The notes under the pieces: generated by a model
Databases searched by the model: none
Seen by the model: only the letters and a program-made list of their open reading frames with translations
What the model was told of the DNA's origin: nothing
DNA from: Zipacnadum sp036504235
Lineage (GTDB): Bacteria; Armatimonadota; Zipacnadia; Zipacnadales; Zipacnadaceae
Assembly: GCA_036504235.1 (NCBI GenBank)
Contig: DASXVN010000046.1
Span: forward strand, 124,001-188,000
DNA: 64,000 nucleotides
Direction: 5' to 3'
Program-made: the position numbers and the translations under genes
Shown here: in pieces, positions 36,628-45,100 of the stretch
How the letters are laid out: each line of letters begins with the position of its first letter
Numbering within the stretch: position 1 is the stretch's first letter

Positions 36628-37737
36628 ATGGCACTTAGGGTCGGCGTGGTCGGGATGGGCGGAATCGGGAACAATCATGCCAACTGCCACCAGCTTGATC
36701 CCCTGGCGGAGTTGGTCGCGGTCTGCGATGTGGTGAAAGAGAAGGCGGACGCCGCCGCGGAGCAGCACGGCGTCAAGGCGTACTATAGCCTCGGCGAGAT
36801 GCTGGCGAACGAGGACCTGGACCTCGTGGACGTGACGACCGGCGGCTACGAGAACGGTAGCTGGCATTTCGAGCCGACCCTGGAGGCGCTCGCCGCGGGC
36901 AAGCACGTCCTGTGCGAGAAGCCGCTGTCCAACACGATCGAGGAAGCCCGGGAGATGGTGCGCGTCGCCGCGGAGCAGCGGCTCTACCTGGGCTGCAATC
37001 TGAACCACTACTTCACCCCCACCGCCGACCGCGCGCGGCAGTATATGGACGAGGGCATGGTGGGTGAGACCCTCTATGTGCTGTTCAAGATGGGTTTCAA
37101 CGGCGGGGAAGAGACCTACAGCCCGAACAAGACACCGCGCTTCAACCAGCCCTACGCGCACATGAAGGCCTTCCTCACTCATCCCTTCAGCGTGATGCGC
37201 TACTTCTGCGGCGACATCACCCACGTGCAGACCTTCGCCACCAAGCCGGGCTTTCGCAAGAACCAGCGCGATCTGCTCCTGTCCGTGAACAGCATTCACG
37301 TCAAGTTTGCGGACGACACCGTGGGGTACCTGCTCAGCCATCGCGGAGACGCGGTCTGGGGGCTGGGCGGCTGGTGGAGCGTCGAGGTGGCGGGCAGCAA
37401 GGGCACCTTCTGCATCGAGAACTGCATCGAGAAGCTGACCTACTGGCCCGTGCCGAAGCCCGGCGAGAGCCTGGGGATCGGCGAGGAAGCCGGGCCGCAG
37501 GTGCTGGACACTGGCATCAAGGATTTCGGCCAGACTTTCCCGAATCGCATCCATGCCTTCCTGGAGGATGTGACCAACGGCGTCCCCCTCGAGCATCTGC
37601 GCGCCTCGGGCCGCGATGCGCTGGCGACGATGGAGTACATCTTCGCCGCGATCGACTCGTACGAACAGGGCGGCCAACTGGTGCGCCCGCACGCTCTGCC
37701 GCCCCTGCACGGCGATCCGCGCGTGGAGAAGATCTAG
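36628..37737 (+). CDS. Gfo/Idh/MocA family NAD(P)-dependent sugar oxidoreductase, copy 1
   Basis: 369 residues, with GAAAGGTGAG before the ATG and no signal peptide. The N-terminal Rossmann fold shows VGVVGMGGIGNNHAN (dinucleotide loop) and the family signature HVLCEKPLSN with the catalytic-loop Lys of EKP near residue 98. The C-terminal domain carries the substrate site; NHYFTPT and HPFSVMRYFCGDI are visible. The family oxidises or reduces a hydroxyl of sugars, inositols or sugar acids, and the substrate cannot be predicted. The unusual TTGGYE stretch before the EKP loop is shared with the second family member at 41002. It is first in a tight plus-strand cluster, divergent from the glycosidase operon. 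Confidence 0.9.
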   Translation: MALRVGVVGMGGIGNNHANCHQLDPLAELVAVCDVVKEKADAAAEQHGVKAYYSLGEMLANEDLDLVDVTTGGYENGSWHFEPTLEALAAGKHVLCEKPLSNTIEEAREMVRVAAEQRLYLGCNLNHYFTPTADRARQYMDEGMVGETLYVLFKMGFNGGEETYSPNKTPRFNQPYAHMKAFLTHPFSVMRYFCGDITHVQTFATKPGFRKNQRDLLLSVNSIHVKFADDTVGYLLSHRGDAVWGLGGWWSVEVAGSKGTFCIENCIEKLTYWPVPKPGESLGIGEEAGPQVLDTGIKDFGQTFPNRIHAFLEDVTNGVPLEHLRASGRDALATMEYIFAAIDSYEQGGQLVRPHALPPLHGDPRVEKI

Positions 37738-37754
37738 GAAGAGGGAGAGCAACC

Positions 37755-38555
37755 ATGATCAAGTTAGGCGTCAATTCCGTGCTGTTCGGGGCCTTTGACT
37801 TCGCCACGGCGGCTAAGTGCATCGCCAGGGCGGGTTACGACGGGGTGGAAATCTCGGCGATCAAGGGCATGTGCGAGCATTTGGAGCTGGAGCGGTGGTG
37901 GGATCAAGCCGCCACGCTGACCAGCATCGTGCAGGACAACGGCTTGGAGTGGCTGTCCATGGAGGTCGCCGGACTCGATGAGGAGCGGCTCATGCTGGCC
38001 TTCTCGGCGGGAGCGGAGCTGGGAATTCCCGTCATCAACGTCGGACCCGGCGGCAAGAGCGACGTGGAGGAGGACTTCCAGCGCCAGACCGACCTGCTGC
38101 AGGAGATGGCGGAAAAGGCCGCCAACTACGGCGTGACGCTTTGCTGCAAGGCCCATGTGGGCGGGTGCATCTACAACACGCCGACTACCCTGCGGGCGAT
38201 GGAGAAGGTCACCTCGCCGGGCTTTGGCGTGGACATGGACCCCAGCCACATCTACCGGGCCGGGGAAGACCCGGCGCAGGCGTTGGGGGCGGTGGTGCGT
38301 CGCGTGAAGCATATCCACATCCGCGACTGCCGGGGCGCCGGCCCCTCGCCCGGCGCGGCGCGCGATCAGGCCTGTGGGCGCGGGGATATTGATCTGTGGG
38401 CTTACTGCCGCGCGCTGACGACCGGAGGGTATAGCGGGCCGGTCTGCCTGGAGGTCATCGGCGCGGGCGAGTTGGAGTTGGCTGAGGTCGTCACGATCGC
38501 AGCGGAGAGCTATGGATACCTGAACGCCTGCCTGAAAGGGCTGGGGGCAAGGTAG
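37755..38555 (+). CDS. Sugar phosphate isomerase/epimerase (xylose-isomerase-like TIM barrel)
   Basis: 266 residues, starting 17 bases after the oxidoreductase; GAGGGAGAG serves as RBS. It is a cytosolic AP-endonuclease-2/xylose-isomerase-like barrel. Visible elements are GYDGVEISAIKG (strand 2), GIPVINVGPGG, GFGVDMDPSH with metal-ligand candidates Asp and His, VKHIHIRDCRG with the next metal ligands, and CLEVIGAG with the terminal Glu. These proteins interconvert keto-sugars or inosose-type intermediates and often pair with Gfo/Idh/MocA dehydrogenases, as here. One expected Glu ligand near strand 5 appears to be replaced in TLCCKAHVGG (Lys where Glu is common), which may alter chemistry. Substrate unknown. 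Confidence 0.82.
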   Translation: MIKLGVNSVLFGAFDFATAAKCIARAGYDGVEISAIKGMCEHLELERWWDQAATLTSIVQDNGLEWLSMEVAGLDEERLMLAFSAGAELGIPVINVGPGGKSDVEEDFQRQTDLLQEMAEKAANYGVTLCCKAHVGGCIYNTPTTLRAMEKVTSPGFGVDMDPSHIYRAGEDPAQALGAVVRRVKHIHIRDCRGAGPSPGAARDQACGRGDIDLWAYCRALTTGGYSGPVCLEVIGAGELELAEVVTIAAESYGYLNACLKGLGAR

Positions 38556-38581
38556 GTACTCGCAATAAGGAGATCACACCA

Positions 38582-39988
38582 ATGGCCCGGAAACCCAATC
38601 TGATCCTGTTTGGCATTGACAGCTTGCGGCCGGATCGCATGAGCTTGTATGGCTACGACCGGCTGACCACGCCGCATATCGACAAGTTCGCGGCGGGCGG
38701 GTGCGTGTTTGAGCAGGCCTTCAGTCCCAGCATTCCGACCACGCCGGGGTATTCGGCGATGTTCACGGGGCGGGACGTGTTCGGTACCGACGTGGTAGCG
38801 CTGCGCCATGAGGGGCCGCTGGGCAGTCACGTCACGACGCTGGCCGAGGTGCTCGGCGGCGAGGGCTACGCCACGACCTGCGTGGGCTTCAGCGGCAACC
38901 CCGCTTCCCGGGGCTTCCAGAAGTACGTGGACTTTTCCGGCTGGGGCTCGTGGGAAGAGGGACGCAGCCCCAAGGCGGAGAACCTCAACGAGGTCGCGAT
39001 TCCCGAACTGCAGCGCCTGGCCGGGGGCCAGGACCCCTTCTTCCTGTTCCTGCGCCACATGGACCCGCATTCGCCCTACTTGCCGCCGCGGCCTTTCGAG
39101 CGGCTTTTCTACGGCGGTGACGAGGGCGACCGGACCAACCACTCGCTGGAGCCGGTGTGGGCTTTCAAGCCCTTCTGCGACTACTTCGCGAGCTGGTTCC
39201 CGCCGGGCGTGAAGGACGTGGAGTACATCCTGGCGCAGTACGACGGGGCGCTGGCCTACATGGATGCCTGCATCGCCAACGTCCTGGCGACGATCGCGGC
39301 CCTGGGGATCGAGGAGGAGACGCTGATCGTCTTCAACTCGGACCATGGGGAGACGCTGTTTGACCACGACTGCTACTTCGACCACCACGGGCTTTACGAC
39401 GTGACCATCCGCATCCCGCTGGTCTTCCGCTATCCGGGGAAGGTCCCGGCCGGACAGCGGATCGGCGATTTCGTGCACATGAAGGATATCATGCCGACGC
39501 TGCTGGACCTGATGGGCGTCAAGACCAAGCTCAACTTTGACGGACGCAGCCTGCGCCCGCTGCTGCAGGGGCGGCCGCGTCCGCAGGAGCCGGAGATGTA
39601 CCTGACGGAAGCGACCTGGATGCGCAAGCACGGCTGGCGCACGCCCGAATGGAAGCTGATCCACGCGTTGGAGCCGGACTTCCACTTCAAGCCGGAGGTG
39701 GAGCTGTACAATCTCCTCACCGATCCCGGCGAGAACCACAACGTGGCGGCGCAGGAGCCGGAGGTCGTGGCGTGGCTGGAAAACCGCATGAACGCGCACA
39801 TCGCCAAGCGCGAAGGGGAGACCGGGCGGCGCAACCCGGCTTTCACCAACCTGAACTGGTCCGGACACGGTCGGCCGTTCGCCAGCAGCCAGGAGGCCTA
39901 CGACACGCTGCATATCGGCTCGCCGCGCGCGGCCGAGGGCCTGCAGAAGAAGGAACTGCAAACGCAGCGGGGGGCGAAGGTCCTCTAG
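38582..39988 (+). CDS. Alkaline-phosphatase-superfamily hydrolase, sulfatase-like but lacking the formylglycine residue
   Basis: 468 residues, with AAGGAG upstream of the ATG and no signal peptide. The overall layout is that of arylsulfatases: KPNLILFGIDSLRPD with metal-binding Asp13, TPHIDKFAAGGCVFEQAFS, MFTGRD, NSDHGETLFDHD with Asp/His ligands, and the C-terminal DIMPTLLDLMGV...FDGRSLRPLL. However, the C/S-x-P-x-R signature that is converted to formylglycine reads T53-T-P-G-Y57. A Thr nucleophile is typical of phosphoglycerol transferases and phosphodiesterases in this superfamily, so a phospho- or phosphonoester hydrolase is more likely than a sulfatase. It lies between sugar-metabolism genes and a sulfotransferase gene. 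Confidence 0.8.
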   Translation: MARKPNLILFGIDSLRPDRMSLYGYDRLTTPHIDKFAAGGCVFEQAFSPSIPTTPGYSAMFTGRDVFGTDVVALRHEGPLGSHVTTLAEVLGGEGYATTCVGFSGNPASRGFQKYVDFSGWGSWEEGRSPKAENLNEVAIPELQRLAGGQDPFFLFLRHMDPHSPYLPPRPFERLFYGGDEGDRTNHSLEPVWAFKPFCDYFASWFPPGVKDVEYILAQYDGALAYMDACIANVLATIAALGIEEETLIVFNSDHGETLFDHDCYFDHHGLYDVTIRIPLVFRYPGKVPAGQRIGDFVHMKDIMPTLLDLMGVKTKLNFDGRSLRPLLQGRPRPQEPEMYLTEATWMRKHGWRTPEWKLIHALEPDFHFKPEVELYNLLTDPGENHNVAAQEPEVVAWLENRMNAHIAKREGETGRRNPAFTNLNWSGHGRPFASSQEAYDTLHIGSPRAAEGLQKKELQTQRGAKVL

Positions 39989-40006
39989 CCCGGGAAGGTG
40001 GTTGAC

Positions 40007-40210
40007 ATGCCCATTCTCTTGATCGCTGAGCTGGTCTCCGGTCTGGCCGCTTTGATAGTCACGGCGATGGCCTTCACCAATCTTTCCGCGGGCGAGGGGC
40101 TCCCCTCCCAGACGATGCAGCGGGCCTCGATGACCACCGCGAGGCGGCAGTTCTGGGTGGCGGGGGGGCTGTGGACGGTCTGCGTCATATGTTATCTGGG
40201 TCTGCGCTAA
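40007..40210 (+). CDS. Small two-helix membrane protein
   Basis: 67 residues. The ATG at 40007 is preceded by GGAAGGTGG; a GTG at 39998 would place the start inside that RBS. Two hydrophobic segments (about 3-24 and 46-65) flank a polar loop with many Ser/Thr and basic residues. No homologue is recognised. It lies 18 bases after the hydrolase gene and 52 before the sulfotransferase gene, all in one direction, so it is probably cotranscribed and may anchor one of the cluster proteins. Confidence 0.6.
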   Translation: MPILLIAELVSGLAALIVTAMAFTNLSAGEGLPSQTMQRASMTTARRQFWVAGGLWTVCVICYLGLR

Positions 40211-40262
40211 CCGGCGGCCATTCGACCGCTGTTTCGCAATTTTTCAGGAGGTTTTGGTTCGG

Positions 40263-40997
40263 ATGATGATCACAGTTATCGGCAGAGGCCACTCGGGGAC
40301 GCGACTTATGTCCAACGTCCTGTCGGCGAGTGGCGTATATATGGGGGCGGAATTGAACCCCTCGGGCGACTTGGTGCCGCCTGACGACCTTTACGAGGCG
40401 TGCCGGGTAATGGCGCGCCATGTGGTGCACCTGGGCGGGCTGAAGTGGGATTTCTCGGCGCTGCACACCATGCCGATTGACCCCGAGTGGACGCGGCTCG
40501 TGGAGTCCTATCTCGCCTCGGTGCTGGCCAGCGACGCCCCCTTGGTGGGCTGGAAGCTGCCCGAGACGGTGCTGATCTACCCGTGGATCGTGCGCATGTT
40601 CCCCAAGGCGTATTACCTCCACTGGGTGCGCGACCCGCGCGACTCGATCATGGGGGGCCACGTAACGGACGACCTGGCCGATTTCGGCGTGGCGTATGAG
40701 CCGACCGACGACCTGATTCGCAAGCGCGCCATCAGTTGGTACTACCAGCGCGAGATCGTCCGGGCCACCCCGGCGTGGACGCACCGCCGGCTGGTCAGGT
40801 ACGAGGACTTCCTCGAGAATCAACAGCGCGAGTTGAACCGGCTGCGCCGCTTCCTGGGCTTCCGGCTGGAGCCGGTGCCGGTGCGGCCCGGTCCCCTGTA
40901 CAAGTGGAAGGACGACGACGGCTCGCACTATTTCGACTTCTTCGCCGAGGACCTCGCGGAGCTGGGCTACGAGCCCAACCCCACGCCGGGCAGGTGA
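40263..40997 (+). CDS. Sulfotransferase family protein
   Basis: 244 residues. The ATG at 40263 has AGGAGG 11 bases upstream; a TTG at 40254 is too close to that RBS. The N-terminal ITVIGRGHSGTRLMSNVL matches the 5'-phosphosulfate-binding loop of PAPS-dependent sulfotransferases, and YLHWVRDPRDSIMGG matches the 3'-phosphate motif with conserved Arg and Ser. RLVRYEDFLENQQREL is the usual following helix. It would transfer sulfate from PAPS to a carbohydrate or other acceptor; the acceptor is unknown. No PAPS-synthesis gene is in the window. The stop is 4 bases before the next gene, so the two are translationally close. Confidence 0.82.
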   Translation: MMITVIGRGHSGTRLMSNVLSASGVYMGAELNPSGDLVPPDDLYEACRVMARHVVHLGGLKWDFSALHTMPIDPEWTRLVESYLASVLASDAPLVGWKLPETVLIYPWIVRMFPKAYYLHWVRDPRDSIMGGHVTDDLADFGVAYEPTDDLIRKRAISWYYQREIVRATPAWTHRRLVRYEDFLENQQRELNRLRRFLGFRLEPVPVRPGPLYKWKDDDGSHYFDFFAEDLAELGYEPNPTPGR

Positions 40998-41001
40998 TAC
41001 C

Positions 41002-42027
41002 ATGTTGCGCGTTTGCGTGATCGGCCTGGGGCCGATTGGGAATCTGCACGCCAATCTCTACGCGGCCGACGAGCTGGCCGCTTTGGTGGGGGTCTGCGAC
41101 GTGCGCGAGGACCGCGCCCGCGCCGCCGGGGAGCGGCTGGGCGTGCCCTGGTTCACCAGCGCGGAGACGCTGCTGGCGGAGTTGGCGCCGGACGTGGTCA
41201 GCGTCGCCACCGGCGGCTACGAGTATAGCAGCGACCACTTTGAGCCGACGATCCAGGCGCTGGAGGCCGGCTGCCACGTGCTGTGCGAGAAGCCGATCTG
41301 CAACGAGATCGCCCCAGCCGCCGAGATGGCGCGCGTGGCGCGCGAGCGGCGGCGCTGCTTCGCCGTGGACTTCAACCACCGCTTCACGCCCGCAGCGCGC
41401 CTCGCCAAGCGTTGGCTGGACGAGGGGCGTCTGGGCAGCTTGCTGTTCGTGAACATGGCGCTGTGGATCGGTCGGCCGGAGGATTTCGACTCGCCCTATT
41501 TCCACCTCAAGGCCCTCAACCCCCACTCGGTGGACATGATCCGCCACTTCTGCGGCGATATCACGGAGGTGCAGTGCTTCGCCCTGAAAGCGCCGGGCCG
41601 CGCCACGCTGTGGTCCACCGCCTCCTGGAACTTCCGGCTGGCCAACGGCATGGTCGGGCACCTGCTGAGCAGTTATGACATCGCGCGCGGACACCCGATG
41701 GAGCGCTGCGAGGTCGCCGGCGTAGAGGGGCGGTTCGTGCTGGAGGACATGTGGCGCGAGGCGACGCTCTACCCGGCGGGCGAGCCGGTCAAGTCCGTCT
41801 ACACCAACCCCGTCTTCGGCGGGTACGGCGGTTTCGACGACACCTTCCGCGAGCGGATCCACTGCTTCCTGGCGCAGGTGGCTGCCGGCGTTTCGCCGGA
41901 GGAGATAGACGGCTCCGGAGCCGACGGTTTGGCCGCCCAGCGGGTGATCCAGGCGGGCATTGAGTCCCTGGAGAGCGGAAGCATCGTCGCGGTGGCGCGC
42001 GGCGGGGACGAGTCCGCCGCAGATTGA
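41002..42027 (+). CDS. Gfo/Idh/MocA family sugar oxidoreductase, copy 2
   Basis: 341 residues, cytosolic. The Rossmann motif is VCVIGLGPIGNLHAN and the signature is CHVLCEKPIC. ATGGYEYSSDHFEPTIQALEAG and FCGDITEVQCF are shared with the copy at 36628, so the two are paralogues bracketing the cluster. The C-terminal domain contains FNHRFTPAARLAK and PHSVDMIRHFCGDI. They may catalyse successive or opposite redox steps on the same sugar, as in epimerisation through a keto intermediate (inference). The stop codon overlaps the -35 box of the promoter for the next gene. Confidence 0.9.
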   Translation: MLRVCVIGLGPIGNLHANLYAADELAALVGVCDVREDRARAAGERLGVPWFTSAETLLAELAPDVVSVATGGYEYSSDHFEPTIQALEAGCHVLCEKPICNEIAPAAEMARVARERRRCFAVDFNHRFTPAARLAKRWLDEGRLGSLLFVNMALWIGRPEDFDSPYFHLKALNPHSVDMIRHFCGDITEVQCFALKAPGRATLWSTASWNFRLANGMVGHLLSSYDIARGHPMERCEVAGVEGRFVLEDMWREATLYPAGEPVKSVYTNPVFGGYGGFDDTFRERIHCFLAQVAAGVSPEEIDGSGADGLAAQRVIQAGIESLESGSIVAVARGGDESAAD

Positions 42028-42053
42028 CAGCAAACGCAAGCGCAGGCTATAGT
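42024..42053 (+). promoter_or_regulatory. Strong promoter for the 42123 gene, overlapping an upstream stop codon
   Basis: TTGACA (6/6) at 42024-42029, an 18-base spacer and TATAGT (5/6) at 42048-42053. The TGA of the -35 box is the stop codon of the preceding oxidoreductase. Predicted start is near 42060. Confidence 0.65.
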
Positions 42054-42122
42054 CCCAAATCCCACTAACCGGCGGTTGCCCCGGTGCAGTTGCCCGGCTC
42101 TAGCCCTCTCGGAGGAAGACCC

Positions 42123-45100
42123 ATGTTCCGGAAACTCCTGTTCCTGCTCCTGGCCTCCCTAGCCCTCCCCGCCGTCGCTCAGCCCCCGGTAATTGGGTTC
42201 ATCGCCATCGATGCGGGGAAATACTACGCTGAGGAGCAGCGCTACTCCCCTTTCGCGACTCGCGTGCTTTATAAGAACGACTTCGGATTCGGTATGGGGG
42301 AGTACGAGTTGCTCTTTGGGGCACAGGCCAACGAACAGCGCACCTATGATATGCTGCGCCAGTTCAACGTGACGGTCATTGATACCCCCTTCGACCATAG
42401 CATCACTGAACTGGGCCGGGCCCGCCAGGCGCAGGCCGCCGCCGCGCGCCACGCGCTGGAGCGCTACCTGCAAGAGGGCGGCAGTGCGCTGCTCCTTCTG
42501 CAGGCGGTGCGCTACCCGAACGATCTGGACCAGGACTTCGCGAACCTGGTGATCGCCGGTCTGGGCGTGCAGATGGTCCATGAAGGCGTCTTCGACGCGC
42601 AACGAGCTTTCCAGACGCCGATCGCCAGCATTTTTCAGCCGGAAGGGTTCTTCTGGACGGAGAATATCGTCAAGGATCATCCGGTAACCGCGAACGTCAA
42701 GCGGCTCTGCCTGCCGCAGAACCACAATGGGCAGACCCCCGGCGCGGTCGCCTTCACCTTGTCGCCGGAGTGGCAGGTCTTGGCGCGCGGCGAGGCTAGC
42801 GCGCAGAGCTATAAGGTGACCCACGATTCGGTAACCGACTACAACCAGGTCGGTATGTACCAGACCGCGCCCCCTCTGGTCGCGGCGCGCAGCTTCGGCA
42901 AGGGGCGACTCGTCGTGTACAGCGTGCCCGCCCGCAGTGTATACACGAACTACGGCGTACCGGGCTGGAGTATGATCGTGGAAGAGACCGGCAATGCCGC
43001 GGCCAACCTGCTTAGCGATAGCGGAAAACTGGTGCTCAATGCCCTGAACTGGCTGGCGGAATCCTCGAAAGGCAACCCCAACCTGGGCACCTTTGCGGCC
43101 CAGGACACGGCCCGCGTGCAGTTCCCCCAGTCGTTGCAGTATGACGACGCCCAGTTCGAGGCCCCGGTGCCGGGCGTACGCGGCCTCTTCGGCGCCAAGA
43201 CCGCCTTGAGCGACGGCGCCGGTACGGTGGAGCAATATGCGCAGGCGGCGAAAGCGGCCGGTCTCTCCTTTATCGTGTTCAATGAATCGCTGGAGAAGAT
43301 GACGGCGGCGAAGCTGGCTCAGCTCCAGGCGGACTGCAAGCGCGTCTCGACCGAGGACTTCTACGCCTGTCCGGGCCTGGAATTCTCCGACGAGATGGGC
43401 AATCGCTGGGCCATCTGGTCCGACCGTCTGGTCTTTCCTCAGACCGAGTTCAAGCGCGCCTACATCCCGACCACGGCGGCTATGCCGGCGCTGCCCATGT
43501 GGGACGGGCAGGTGCTCCACAACACGGGCAAGTACTGGGAGTTGTGCGGCTATTCACCCAACATGCTGCTCACCTACCGGAACTTGCGCGCCCAGCAGGC
43601 GCATCCGGCGAACATGTGGTGGTTCTACCGGGTGGCGCCCTATGTCTTTGATCGCGGCAAGCTGACCGAGGACAACTTCGACGAGTGGCTCTACGCCCTG
43701 CGCGATATCCGCCACGTTGACCCTGCCTCCTACACGCGCCTCTACGCTCCCGCCGAGGTGGCCGGGGCGGCGGCCACCTGTGTCACCGCCGGCCGCAACC
43801 TGCCGAATATGCGTGACTGGCTCAATACCCGCTGCGCCAACTACGGAAATCCCGCCTGCCCCTACGTCTCCACCGGCCCCCGCATTGAGCAGTGGGAGGC
43901 TAACAACAGCCAGTTCGACTCGCCACTCGACGTGCGCGGCGCGCAGCGCGCCCATGGCCGCTTCACCGTAGCCTCGCCGGACGGCATCCGCGAAGTGAGT
44001 ATCCGCGATGCCAACTATGGCGTCCTTCGCCGCTATCTCGGCAATGGCCAGCCGACGCTCGCCCGGGAGTTTGAGTTGGCGCATGACCGGGACCACTACC
44101 TGACGCTGGTGGTTGTGGACGGCAAGGGTAAGGTCGCCGTCTCCGATGAGATCTACCTGTGGAACTACAAGACCTCGATGATGCGCTGCGGGGATAATCT
44201 GAACTTCCTAAACGGCGTCGGCCTCTGCTGGCACCCGGATCGCAACGAGATGATGCCGCTGGCCCAGATGTACCAGGGCATGCCGGCGGAATCCATCGGG
44301 GGGTACGATACCGCGGCGGCGCTGACCTCCCGCGGGGTGCTCGCTCTGTCTGCTCTCGACACCTCCCACACGGAAGAACTCAAGCAGTATCCCGTGCCGG
44401 GCTCGGGGGTAGTTCTGCGCAAGATCCTGGACGTCAAGCTACCCGGCCGGGACGTGAAGATCTGCGATATGACTATGGACCCGCTGGTGGAGTCCTACGA
44501 CACGCCTAAGCGCGACACGCCGGCCCTGTGCGACGTGCCGACGGTGGTGCAGGAGAACCAACTCTTCGTCCGCACGCACCGAGCGTACTATCTGCAGAAC
44601 CGGAACAACATGTTCGTCACCTGGAACTACCGCCGCGCCCGCGAAGGCGCGGAGAACTACCGCGGTGGCCTGGTCTGGCATGAGGGCAAGATCACCTTCA
44701 AACGTGACGCCACGCTGGCCGGCGCGGTGCCGGTTCCGCTCTTCTACCTCTCGCCTAACCAGGTCGAGGGCACGGCGACGGTGGTGCTGGTCCAGGACAG
44801 CCAGGGCGGCCCCACGATCTACCCGCTAACACCTGGCCAGCCCTTCGCGAAGGAGGGCCTGCTCGCCCCGGGCGGCTTCCTGACCGCCGGGCCTTGCGAT
44901 ACCTACCCGGTGATCTTCGGCGCCTCCGGCAGCACGCTGCGCTACAACGCCTTCGCCGACCCGGCGACGGGTCGGGTGAGCCAGATCGTGGTTGGGGTGG
45001 GGCAAGCCGGGCAGAATGTGGCCGCGGGCGAGTCCTTGCCGTACCGTTTCGCCGTCGCCTCCCTGGGCGGCCCGCGGAAGACCTCGGAGGAATACGTCGC

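Noticed and set aside
38582..39988. Canonical formylglycine sulfatase
   Set aside because: The required Cys or Ser and the Arg of the C/S-x-P-x-R signature are both replaced.
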